Below, piece by piece: positions 49,701 to 60,995 of a stretch of 64,000 bases of DNA. Every line of letters starts with the position of its first letter. Positions within the stretch are counted from its first letter, which is position 1. A program made the translations under genes and the position numbers. The stretch is from Lineus longissimus (lineage: Eukaryota > Nemertea > Pilidiophora > Heteronemertea > Lineidae). The notes beneath the pieces are model-generated. The model saw only the letters and a list, made by a program, of their open reading frames with translations, searched no databases and was not told the DNA's origin. The stretch lies in contig NC_088312.1 in the NCBI RefSeq assembly GCF_910592395.1, positions 7,254,001-7,318,000 on the forward strand. The letters run 5' to 3'.

Positions 49701-51395
49701 GCGGATCTCACTAGGAGAGACCCAAGTTGCTTTTCGAAGACACGAATGACTAGAAAAAACGTTTGACATTTCATAACTCATCTCTAAATTGGTACATCCA
49801 TGGGCGCATATTCCAAGTCATGTCCTGCGAATTCCTAGACATGTGAAAAGATGTAATCGTGCGTATGTCATCCGTTGACGCGATACCAGTACAGAAGAAA
49901 TCATAAGGAAAAAGATAACCACAAACCGATGTATATGACTAATCACCAACAGTATTTCTCGTCTGGTTACTTATTGAATAAAAGCTTGATCAAATGCTGA
50001 CAAAGTCTCCACCGATACCTGATTACATGATTGCACGGACCCGCAATGGGGTGGCTTCTTTTCCGACCAGCGCTCTTTCTTTACCAGCAGTTTGCAAAGC
50101 TGGTTGTCGAAGTAGAAAACGGGCGGACGGTGAGCTGTGAAGCCGACCGGCTAATGTGCCGACAGGAAGAAACAAAAATGCATCAGGAAAATCCGATGGG
50201 CATTTTTCATCCAAAGTATACTTGTACGATTTGATAAAATGCACTAACTCTCCCTCTCGTTAAAAATAACGAATTGATTGTTGAAATTTTCAGATCGTTT
50301 TCAGGCAGAGACTATCTTCAAACTAACTGATTTCATTATTAAGTTTAAAATCTTAAAATGAACTATCAATCATTCGGGCTTAAATATGTAAGGCAATGAA
50401 TGACGCGCATTCCCCAAGATTAATGTTATCATGAGAATATCATAAATACGGAACCAAACCGATCGAGATAAATCCCGTTTAGGTCTATATGTAGATTGGC
50501 CTGCCGTGTGAACGCGCACCAATGTGATCTGGTCTGGTCTGGTTCGTTGTGGTCAAAAAAGTGGACCATTCTAACTTTTGTTAATACTTTTTGCGTCGTG
50601 TATTAACACGGTACATATTTTGGAGACTACATCACTCATGGGGATTTACGGGCCTTATGGCGCAGGGTCGACCCTGCATGACCCTAAAACCATTTCTCTG
50701 CGAAACAGATCTAGAAGCGTCGTTATAGAAAAAAGGAAACGCATTTTTTTTATCGGGTATACACTCTGTTCGCCCACGAATGTATGAAAATAATTGTGCA
50801 AAACTTTGTCTCATATATATTTTCATATTTTTATCCTCGTGACTTACGTACATCAAGAAGAAAAGGTAACAAAATGCCTGCCTCTATCCGTTGTCTTCTA
50901 ATCTCAAAGGAAAACGTAAATCTAGCAGGAACGTGATGAAGAAACTAGCAAGAAAATTGCACAATGCACCATCCCTTCTTTCGTTAGTCTCGCGCACAAA
51001 TTTGATGCTTTGCCTTTCATGCCTTTGTCTGCCGTTTACCACATAGCAATCAGAGATTATGGTAAGGCTATACTAGTATCTATAAGACACAATGATATTC
51101 TTTTCGTTAAGACTACATGGAAAATGAAAACTACCATCAGAGAATAAATCTTTCTGAAACCCTACGAATAAATAGAATAATTTTTGTAAAAGCGTCAAAT
51201 GGTATAAATCACTAGTGTTCAGGATTTATTTGTCTGGCAAACAATTCGCGCTTTGAATATATGACCTTGATATTCAACCTCAGACTACGAAAATTCATAA
51301 AAGCATCATTAGTGATACAATGTTTGAGAAATACCGTTAATGAAAATGTATGTGTCTTCTTTATGTTGACAAGAAATGGTATTGCTCGCGTTTTG
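43722..51395. other. Gene-poor stretch, probably GPCR intron or intergenic
   Basis: No gene, RNA gene or clear transposon was recognised in these 7.7 kb. Open frames are short, lack conserved motifs and are not supported by splice-consistent neighbours. Confidence 0.45.
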
Positions 51396-51750
51396 CTCAA
51401 TAAAGAAACTTGATAAAATGACTCAAAAGGGAAACCATATGAAATGACTCAATAGAGAAAACTTCATCACGAAAGAAATTTCATAGAATTACTTTAAAAA
51501 GTAACTCCATAAAACGACTCAAAAAGGAAACTCCATGAAACGACTCAAAAAAGAAATTTCATAAAATTACTTTAAAAAGTAACTCCATAAAACGACTCAA
51601 AAAGGAAACTCCATGAAACGACTCAAAAAAGAAATTTAATGTGAAGACTTGAAAAAGACAACTTCATAAAGTGACTCAAAAACTTTATAAAATGACTAAT
51701 CAAAAAAGTAAGCGTCATAAAAGGACTCAAAAAGAAATCTTCATAAGTTT
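51396..51750. repeat. Tandem repeat of about 25-bp units
   Basis: The units resemble CATAAAACGACTCAAAAAGG plus AAACTC, with variants such as TTACTTTAAAAAGTAACTC. A higher-order block is seen twice nearly identically (about 51485-51555 and 51560-51630). At least 12 units are visible. Confidence 0.85.
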
Positions 51751-52083
51751 TAATGAGGATAAAAACAACACCAATAAGCTTGTATTTAATTGTGGTATGA
51801 AACAGAATATCACTGTCATTGCCTCTTTCGTTATCCGCATTTCTAATAATATAAAAAGCACGATTCAGCAAGAGACGAACGAAAACAATGAGTTATTGAA
51901 ACGGCTGTCGCTTGTATTAAGTCATCTATGAGCGATGACCATGTTATTATAGTTTGAATGATGTATATTGGTGAAGAAAATAATGCAATACAATGCTCAT
52001 TTGCGGAGTTGAACTCTATAAGGATGGATATACTGGTACATTATACTTTTAGATAAAGTATGTTGCAAGACATGGGAAAAATA
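51751..52083. other. Short non-coding stretch
   Basis: Nothing recognisable beyond short open frames. Confidence 0.45.
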
Positions 52084-52160
52084 CGGTGGCTGGGAAAGGA
52101 CATCATGCAATTTTATTTTTTCTAAATAGTCTCGAAATTCCGACTTTTTTTCTCATAATG
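52084..52160 (+). repeat. Dispersed repeat family R2, copy a
   Basis: Contains GGTGGCTGGGAAAGGACATC, then ATGCAATTTTATTTT and AATTCCGACTTTTT. It shares this order with 53066-53135 and, inverted, with 53338-53441. Confidence 0.75.
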
Positions 52161-52921
52161 CAATTTTATGCACCTTTCCAATAAGCATTTTAAAGATATT
52201 TCACCCACTTGCCCGCGTATTAGCCTGACGCATGCCCAAGCCTAACTTACTAGTAGGGAGATCCAGTACCGATACCAGTGTATCACGGCCATGACTCATG
52301 CATAGCATCATGGCGTCGAAACCCAAATGCAATATTTACAGGATTTTTCCGTGCACGGTACGATGTAGGTGTTTAACATGATAGCATATTGGGAAAAAGA
52401 GGAAGCTAAAAGAAAATGATCACGGCCGACATGAGTCATGATCTTCTAAAAATTGCTCCTGTCAACCTCCCCCCAAAAATCACCAAAAAAGGCTTTTCTT
52501 ACTTTGTAAATCAAGTCCAAAATTAGATTAAGAAAAAAGAAGAAGTCGGCTGTTCACACAGTAGCTCAAAAATACATGGACATTTATACTTTTGAAAAAG
52601 CCTCTAGTATATTGATACAATGAATTGAACACAGATCCAGCCTTCTCTCACATGGTTCACTGAGGTTGTCTCATCTTCATCTGTCAAATCATTAGTTCTC
52701 TCTCGAACGAATTGCGGGGAATCTTTCATGAGGTCGTTCCTCTGCGATGGCATGATTTAGTCTTCCAAATAAGCTCCAATGTCGAGCCCCTCTGGGCGAC
52801 TATACGCTTGTGTCTCGCCTTCAGCTTGTAGTCGTACATATCAATTAGAGATCTGATATTCAAAGGTCAAACCTCATCACTCAGACAAGCGGTGCCGGGT
52901 TTCTGACCCCGGAAGCCATAA
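52161..52921. other. Non-coding stretch
   Basis: No gene recognised. It lies between copies of the R2 repeat and could belong to a larger, decayed element. Confidence 0.4.
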
Positions 52922-52987
52922 TGTGGCATTGTTTACATGGACAGTTTCGTAACAAATAACGAGATTGTCCACGTAAACAATGCCACA
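52922..52987. repeat. Inverted repeat with 22-bp arms
   Basis: TGTGGCATTGTTTACATGGACA and its near-perfect reverse complement TGTCCACGTAAACAATGCCACA are separated by about 22 bp; one mismatch is seen. Confidence 0.85.
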
Positions 52988-53065
52988 CTGGTGCCCATTG
53001 TCGTTGGGATTATAAATGCGTACTCCTCCTACACGTATTTCGAACTCCTCTTAGTCTCATTACTA

Positions 53066-53135
53066 CGGTGGCTGGGAAATAAGGACATCATGCAATTTCT
53101 TTTTCTCAAAATAATCTCGGAATTCCGACTTTTTA
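53066..53135 (+). repeat. Dispersed repeat family R2, copy b
   Basis: ACGGTGGCTGGGAAATAAGG, then ACATCATGCAATTTCTTTTT and CGGAATTCCGACTTTTTA, matching copy a with small differences. Confidence 0.75.
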
Positions 53136-53337
53136 CAATGTCCTACACGTCTTGTCAGTCACTGCGGCTGAGCCGTCAACACACACATTTTCATTCAACT
53201 TTCCTTTTCACATTTCGTGCCAATTAAATCATGTAAGTCAGTACCGTATAGGTGCAAACATGTTGTTTTGAGAGCAACTAAGTAAATATATATTAACCAA
53301 AATTATTGCGTGACAGGAGTTTAAGCCTCGATTTCGT

Positions 53338-53441
53338 TAGTCAGAATTCCGAGATAAAAAGTTGGAATTCCGAGATAAAAAGTCGGAATTCCGAAATTAT
53401 TTTGAAAAAAATAAAATTGCATGATGTCCTTTCCCAGCCAT
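53338..53441 (-). repeat. Dispersed repeat family R2, copy c (inverted)
   Basis: Three tandem GGAATTCCGA(G)ATAAAAAG-type units, then TAAAATTGCATGATGTCC and TTTCCCAGCCA, which is the reverse complement of the core of copies a and b. Copies b and c form an inverted pair about 375 bp across. Confidence 0.75.
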
Positions 53442-56361
53442 TGCACATCACAGAGACTGACTCCGTTCTTCTTTTCATTATTCTGAAAAATATTTCGCGC
53501 TTTTCTTGGCGCCGCTGGTACAATAAATCGGAAAACTACGTATCAGTGTAAATAGCTAGTTGCCCTGACGATAAGACATAAACTCGGTGTCTACCTAATC
53601 TATGTCGGCTGTGCTTTATGAGATGATCTTTCGCTTATATGTAGCATCCGCGTGATATCATGATCATCTGCGACCTCTGAGGGATATTTCAAACAGATAT
53701 TCAATGCTTTCATTTCGAAGTCAAAGGCGGTCTTGAAGAAAAGTTTTTTCGTGAAGATTTTCGTAATGCCCTTGATAATTATATTTGATGGCACAATTTC
53801 TCTCGACGCTGAAGTGCTCTCAAAGACATGGCTTGATTGCTCACGAGAATCTATGTAAACTCTATCAGGCTATATATTGTGTATTCTTACTCTAAATGTC
53901 ATTTCGAACGACGATAAAGCGGGTTATAACCAAGATACTGTCTCGCCATGTCAATCCCTGGTGCACATAATGTTCACCATCATACTCGATATGATAAATA
54001 TTAAAGAATCTCTCAATTAACTTGACTACAGAATGGCTGCAACTTCATCCCGTGATTTCTATCAGCAAGCAATCACTGATCAATTGCGTAGTCGTAATGG
54101 TCTGTTAAACGACCTCCTCAACCGATGAAATAATCACTCAAGATAGGTTTAGGACCAGGTCAACCTTGGTTGACGACAGATTATTTGCGAATTCCTCAGT
54201 TGTTCATTTCATGAGCCAATGCACTTGAGTAGCGAAAGCCTGGACTATACAATGTATACACATACTATGTGACTGTACATTCAGTTGAGGATGGCAATGC
54301 TCAGATGCACAGCGTGTTGGTCTTAGTTACATTGGACAGAAAATAACTCGAGGACGGGATTTCTCGACGAGGCAGAATAATTTCTCCTCGGCAGGAAGTT
54401 GCCTTCCTTTTGGAGCAAATGACAGAAAAGTCAATTCATTTTGATGTCGAGCACTGCAAACTAACCATGCTCCGTTCGCCAATTGCAACCGATGCCGACC
54501 AAGATCTGGAAATAATTGTTAGGTGAAGTGAGAAGAATGGTGTTTCAAATTGCGAATCGCTTCAAATTTTTAGCGAAATAACACTCTACCAACTTAAAAG
54601 ACGCACAGACGGAAAGAATCCCGCTGTAGAATCTTTGAGGTTTGGCACCCTTCCTACTCCCACTCCGATTTCATCTTCAATATTGAATTATAGTTATCAA
54701 GTGAAATATTCGATTCGATTTAATTGACGGACGTTTTCATATTGATATTCCACCTGCATTTTGTCCACTGCACCTATCTTTAACCTGACACCTCTATGCA
54801 GAAATAAGAAATCGAACCAATAAAAATCTCGGACTTCATTCACGGAATCACTGCATGTTAAATTTACTCATTCCGAAGTGATTCCATCTCTCTTAAGGCA
54901 AATCAGTCATTCTTGCGGTCAAAAGCTTGGGTGATTCTATGGTCATTAATCCGTCTCTCAAAGGTTTGCTTCAAACGATGTCACTTAACTCAATAGATAC
55001 GACATAAGAGGAAGGCAAAATGTAGTCGAGCATACCAACATGCGAGTAATGATGTCTCAGGTCGAAAGATGAGCGGTATCTCATATGAGCTGGTGGCCAG
55101 GATTTCTGGCAGTGTTTAGCACTGATAAAGAGTTAATAGTGGTGGAGTTTGAATAATGACAGTTCGATCGTCAGCTCACTGTTACATCTGTAGCAAATGT
55201 TGGTTTGTTGGGTCAGAAGGATGGGAGGGGTTTAAAAGACTGAAAATTCAAGACAGTTTTTTTCTTCAGTTGCAACGCGACAGATGAGACATCAGATCGA
55301 TGACGTCACACGTCGGTCAAATCGGATGTCAATCTTATACTTCTGCATTTGGGTCTTGCCCCAGCTTTTAGGTAGAGATAAAAAAAGTGTTTGATTCCTT
55401 GCTTCAAAACATTGAGTCGCAGACACTAGCAGAAATGTGTTCGCTGAGAGCTAATGGATGCACCGACCTTTTACTAATTTCAGATAATATGTAACTGTCA
55501 TTTCTCCGCGTCTTTGTTGGAATAGCAGTTTAGTGTCTGCGCATCATGGGAAACTCCCCAGGTTATCATTGTGTAGAAACATATTTGTCTATTAAGAAAA
55601 CAACATAGAAACGTAACACAAAAGGCAACATCGCGGTGAAAGTGGCAAAACAAAACCCGTGCCCGAAATAAAAAAAACAGAAGAGACGTACTTTCTGGTA
55701 CATTCTGGGCGAAAACTCGACGCCGCAGTATTAGAGTTCTGTTCGACCTGGTTCGATAGCTTTGATGATGCCTGATATTTGTCATAAAGAGTAGTGATGT
55801 CTTTCTAAAGTATACACCAAGTGTAGGTTGGTTGCTAATAATCAAGGTCGTATCAAAATGCACACCTCGTAGGCCACACTTGAATATCAAATGTCTTCCA
55901 CATACGGATCGAGCCATGCACTCTTAGAGATAACGGTTTTTGAGGTTTTGGAAAATCTTTAATGGTTTTTCGGGCAACACAAATGTGCTATGTTTTGTTT
56001 GCTGAAGAGTTCATCACAACCAATCCTGTAAACTTTAATTATCAATTAAAAATTGAGTGGCAGCTTCCGGTTGTTGCTTGAAACTAGATTCAAAACTTGA
56101 TTACTTAACTGACAAAGACAATATAATAGTAAAGAAGCCGGAAATTAAATGAACGAACCTTATATTACCATCAAGCTTCAAAGAAACCGTAATTGAGTGA
56201 TATCATGAAGGTGGCACAATAGTGATATAATGTTCTTCAACAAGGATTCTTTTCCAAAGTGGTTGCTCGTCAGTTTTGATTTAAGGTATTCGCTTAAAGA
56301 AAATCTTTGCGCATCAATGTTGATCTTCAGCTTCGTCTTCTGAGAAAAATCTTCAAAAGGT
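53442..56361. other. Gene-poor stretch
   Basis: No gene recognised. It includes the second copy of a dispersed repeat (54650-54775). Confidence 0.45.
54650..54775 (+). repeat. Dispersed repeat, copy 2
   Basis: Contains GATTTAATTGACGGACG and TTGATATTCCACCTG, similar to 34690-34830. Ends are not defined. Confidence 0.55.
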
Positions 56362-56399
56362 AAGACCCATTTGAAGTTTAAAAACTTCAAATGGGTCTT
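56362..56399. repeat. Perfect 18-bp-arm palindrome
   Basis: AAGACCCATTTGAAGTTT and its exact reverse complement AAACTTCAAATGGGTCTT are separated by two bases. There is no rho-independent context because this is eukaryotic DNA; it may be a relic of a tiny fold-back element. Confidence 0.9.
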
Positions 56400-58829
56400 G
56401 CTAAAATAAGTGATTATTCTTGCTAGTATAAGACTGATAACGTCTCAGACAAGATAAGCAGTCAATTTCACATGATTACTTTGGTATAAAGCAACGATCA
56501 ACGGTTTTATGGGATGAGTGGGAAAAAAAATCGTGTTGGCATTTTCGCTAGTGAAAATAATGCCAAGAAGTTAGTGCTCAAATCAAAGATGAGATACACC
56601 CGTCTATTCAACATTATAAAATGTCATCTAAGAAAAACATAGAAACCGTCTACTAACGTTGAAGTTATCTTCAGTTGCTCAGTGAGATGTCTCCACTGGT
56701 ACGGAGAGGCTGCATCACTGGCGCCCGAAACAAGTTGGTGGCAAGATGAGAAGAGGCCGGACATGTGTAAGATGGCTTGCTGCAGTGACCTTTCCCGTTA
56801 TGAGGAACTTGAGGCTTTGGGACTAGATTTATGCAATATTTATGTCTTGATGCATTTACACCCAGTGACCATGATAGAAAACAGGTTATTTTAGTACGAA
56901 TAGCCAACAATAATAGGATGCTGTATCGATAGCTGCAAATCGATATAAAAGGTAGAAAAAAATCAATGCGCTCACCAGTCACACCCTTAGTTATAAATGA
57001 ACCGAAAGGTATGGGTATGGTGACAGAAGCCAAAGGATCAGTGTACTGAAAATCGTGATAATAACTATCATCGTGATAATCTCGGAGTCGCTTCTGTAGC
57101 AAACATGTATCACAGTCTTTCTAAACCTTATTCGTTCTTTCATAAAACGGTTGAGGCGAGCGATGTCGCTTCTGGCCTTTAAACAGCTGTATACATATAT
57201 ACCAGTATTTTTATAAAGGGTTCATATAAAATACACATTGTGCTTTTTGTAAGTCATGGTTTATTGTGATGTCATAAAGGTAAATATCCAATTTTTATCT
57301 CAACATAACACACTCCTAAAAATGTTAAGTTGCAAAAGACACACATGACTTACGCAGACAGACACAGTAGTTCAAAGCGAATTATTGGTAAACATTTTCT
57401 AATACGACAAAAGAAAAACCTTAGTGTACCAAACAAATCCTTTGGTAGAGATGTTATTTATTAAGTCGCTTTTATCACGTCTCCAGCGGAAACAAGATTC
57501 CCTGATCTAGGCTGCTGAAATCATTTCAACGCAAGTCTTTGTTGGGGTGCTGCTACCATGGGGTCCCCTGTCAAATCTTAATAAAGGCTCTCAAAAGAAT
57601 GTGTTCAGTCGAAAGACGACGGAACAGGTATTGAAAAGAAATAATTACTCCCTGCTTATGCGACTTTATCTGCGTCATTTCATACGTTAATTAAAGAAGG
57701 GCAGCTTTTATGCCTTTATATTACACAGCTTCCGTTTGCGAGAATTTCATGACATTCAAATCTTAATTACTTGCCCTAGTTAGCACTATTTGCGTCAATT
57801 CCATGTGAACAGAATGAGGCGGACAAAATGCTATCTACATGTGAGACACGATAGTCACGGAATACAACTTCCTTAAAAAAGACTTGCCTTTCACGAAATC
57901 TACATACAAACACGACCAACTCTTAACTCACCATCCTAAGGCATTCAGTTACACTTCAAAGAATTTAAACGCTAATCAGTTTGCCTGTTGATTTTGTCTT
58001 TAATTCGCCTCGAACACTTTGAAAAGAAACCAACCATCATCTTCAAAGAGACTTTGCATAGGAAAGTAAACTCAGCCAAACGCATTCGAAGAAATTGTGT
58101 GATTTTCTTTGTCAAGACAAGACCTCTCTGATGCAGTAGCATTTAATTGATATCGTCAGGCACACAAAGAGAACGAAAAGAGAGATGGCCTTTTATCAAG
58201 GACAAGTGGAACTTACAAACCGATAGTTGACCAATAGAGTTCTGCTAGTTCTGTCACTGATACGCAGCCCGAACTTGACTTGCTCGTTCTGTATAAAATA
58301 CTATTTTGCCGTTCATTCAAACATCTTTCAAAATTCTATTTCACTAAATTTACCGTCGTGCAAAGTTTTTTACATGCCACTCCCACAAAACAGCGCTGTT
58401 AGTCTCCCCAGTGGCTACAACATGTTTCTGAGGGCAAAAACACGCAGTGTTTCCAGTAATTGCTCGAAAAAAGGAAACGCACTCAGTTGGACGTTTCGTG
58501 ACAAAACTCCAAGCGACAACTGGTCAATGCATTCGCTGTACAAATCATCAGTCCTAATTGCTGTTCACGCCTGTCACGTGAGAGCCTGAAGTATTTCATT
58601 ATTTTGTCATTTCCGGCGACTTTGAATAGTTATCCTGCGGAAAGTGCGAGGTTGCTGCATGCGGCCTGTTGTTGGTGAATGGTAGCTGAAGGTTGTGCTG
58701 AGCGGGGATAGATTTGAAGTGGATTTCGTTTACAGGTTATGCTTCACTCAACACGTTTTTTTTTGCTAAGCAGCATGGCCTTATTTATTTCCTGGTGAGC
58801 ATCGAAAGCTTGTCGGTCGATTGGGTATG
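56400..58829. other. Gene-poor stretch
   Basis: No recognised gene or RNA. Open frames on both strands are short and without known motifs. Confidence 0.45.
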
Positions 58830-58876
58830 ACCAAAACCTCATTACTTCAAGTAACTTGAAGTAATGAGATTTTGGT
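58830..58876. repeat. Near-perfect 23-bp-arm palindrome
   Basis: ACCAAAACCTCATTACTTCA and TGAAGTAATGAGATTTTGGT pair around a central AAGTAACTT, with one mismatch. Confidence 0.9.
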
Positions 58877-60959
58877 GTGACCAGTTTAGCTCTGTCGTAA
58901 AGTTGCAGTTCAGTTTGAATGATACCCTCTTTAAAAGGATATAGTGGTTATTCAAACCGACTTTGCAGGCAACTGTATATAGAGCCCTTTAATATCCGGA
59001 TGGGTTTGGTAAATGTCTATGAAAATGACTCAAGCTATAAAACAACTTTACGAAAGTTCAAGATATTGCCATGGAAAATATGAAAATATTCGGCTGTTCA
59101 GATAGTTCGTAGCCTTTGGAAGCGATTGGTATGGCACTACACTTGATGAATCTGGCATGACGCTAGTCTCTAACGAACTAATGCCGCAATGGCGCGCCAC
59201 CTCCAGAATCTAAGCCATCTGACGATGCCATTAATACTCTGCTGCTTCTGCCATCCCTCCTCTGTGCCACAGCCCTGACAACCTAAATCAGTTTAAATGT
59301 CTCCTGATTAGAAGAGAGAGCTAAAAGGGAGATATAACACCTTGATTAGGTGGTGAGGAAACTGAGCCTCGAGCGCAATTAAGGATTGCATTGCTGCCTT
59401 GGCGAAGGTGCCGGTGTTGTTCATCAGATCGGGCGGCTGACTTCCTCAGAACTTTTTGAGTTAAGGTGAAAATATTTTGCTTCACTAATTCAAATCTTCT
59501 TGCGCAATACTGCAGTAAATTAATGGTTTCAGGGTAAATTATAGGCTGCATGCGAATGTATGCCTTTGATTGGTCAAAAGAAAATATTCCAAACTTTGAA
59601 CATGATATCGGTTTAGTCTACATGTAACGAACAGATCTTCTGTTAGAACTAAGAATCACCAGAACTCCATTTTTGCCGTGCTTAAAGTGGGCAAAGCTTT
59701 GAATGTCGTTTGATTTTATAGATTCCCGTGCAGCCAGAAGTTTGCCCTGAATCTATAACCATTTTGCAAGATACCACCTGTCGATTTGATTAGTGAAGTC
59801 GCTATAGTTTCACCTTAAGCAGATTGATGTTGCCGCTTGTGAAGAGAGATCGATACCGGCGTCATGCTAATGTTCCTTCAGAAATGAATGAATGCAATTG
59901 CTTGAGGTGCAAAGCAAATTGATTCCTCTCGTCATAGCATGAGTTAGCAAATCCGGCAATCATTTGGCATGAAAGAAACGTGGCTCCATGTCAGCATCGA
60001 CAACTTTATACCACTCACGATTTGCATAAGTATGGTAAGTCTATGCCAAGACCATCCGGGCTTCAAATGGCCTTAAACTGATGTCAATGTCTTACATGCA
60101 GGGGTCGGGATGCCCCAGGAGTGTACATGTTCACAACGGCATCTAAACAGCGACATTACTACTATAACAACGCATGGAAGTATACCCGGTATCTTAAGGA
60201 AACCCTAGATTCTTCGATTCAGCTTCTTATTAAAGCAACTCTTATCTAACTATACCGTGACGGTTATCATTACGAGATAGCTGAAATCATCATGCAATAG
60301 AATGTGCTTTGTCGATTTAGTAGAACAATTAATCACGAGACCGAGAACGTATGTTTTTTTTTATATTGGAAGGTTTGAGAATTGGCAAGAGTCACTCTGC
60401 GGATGTAATCAACTTGATCCAGAGGGCAAATGGCGCAGATATTGCCTTCCTGTCTTTTATGAAAGAAAACGCAATAGCATCACAAGATGCCAGGTGTCAC
60501 TTCCCCTACCCTATTGATTCCTTAACAAAAAGCCTTTCAGTCAGTCAGTGAGAGCTGTGTCATGTCAGTTTTGTCACGTCTGCGTGGAATCCCTGGGATA
60601 GTCATCGGATGAGATAACACGCTTCTATCCGCCTTGTAGGACAATAGGATAGTCAACCCCTAATGTCACATTTCCAATACAAGGTATATTCAGGTTATGC
60701 GAACTACATCAGTAATAAGCCAGGCGTTGGCGGAACGTTCAGATGATCTGCTGAACGGCTCATCAGAACCGGGGCTTATCCTGGATTCTGTAGTATTAAG
60801 CGACTCTTTGTTCTGTTTGTTATACACTATTTTACATGATTGTTGAATATATTTAGATTAAAGAAATACAGTAATGCGTTTAGTTGAGGGCTAAGCGTCA
60901 GCTGGGAAATAATGATTATAGCAACACATTAGGCAATGTGTGCCAAAAGTGTGTGCCAA
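58877..60959. other. Gene-poor stretch
   Basis: No recognised gene, RNA or transposon. Confidence 0.45.
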
Positions 60960-60995
60960 AAGTGCCAATGATGAATCGATTCATCATTGGCACTT
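60960..60995. repeat. Perfect 36-bp palindrome without a loop
   Basis: AAGTGCCAATGATGAATC joins directly to its reverse complement GATTCATCATTGGCACTT, centred on ATCGAT. A neighbouring GTGTGCCAAAAGTG direct repeat lies just to the left. Confidence 0.92.
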
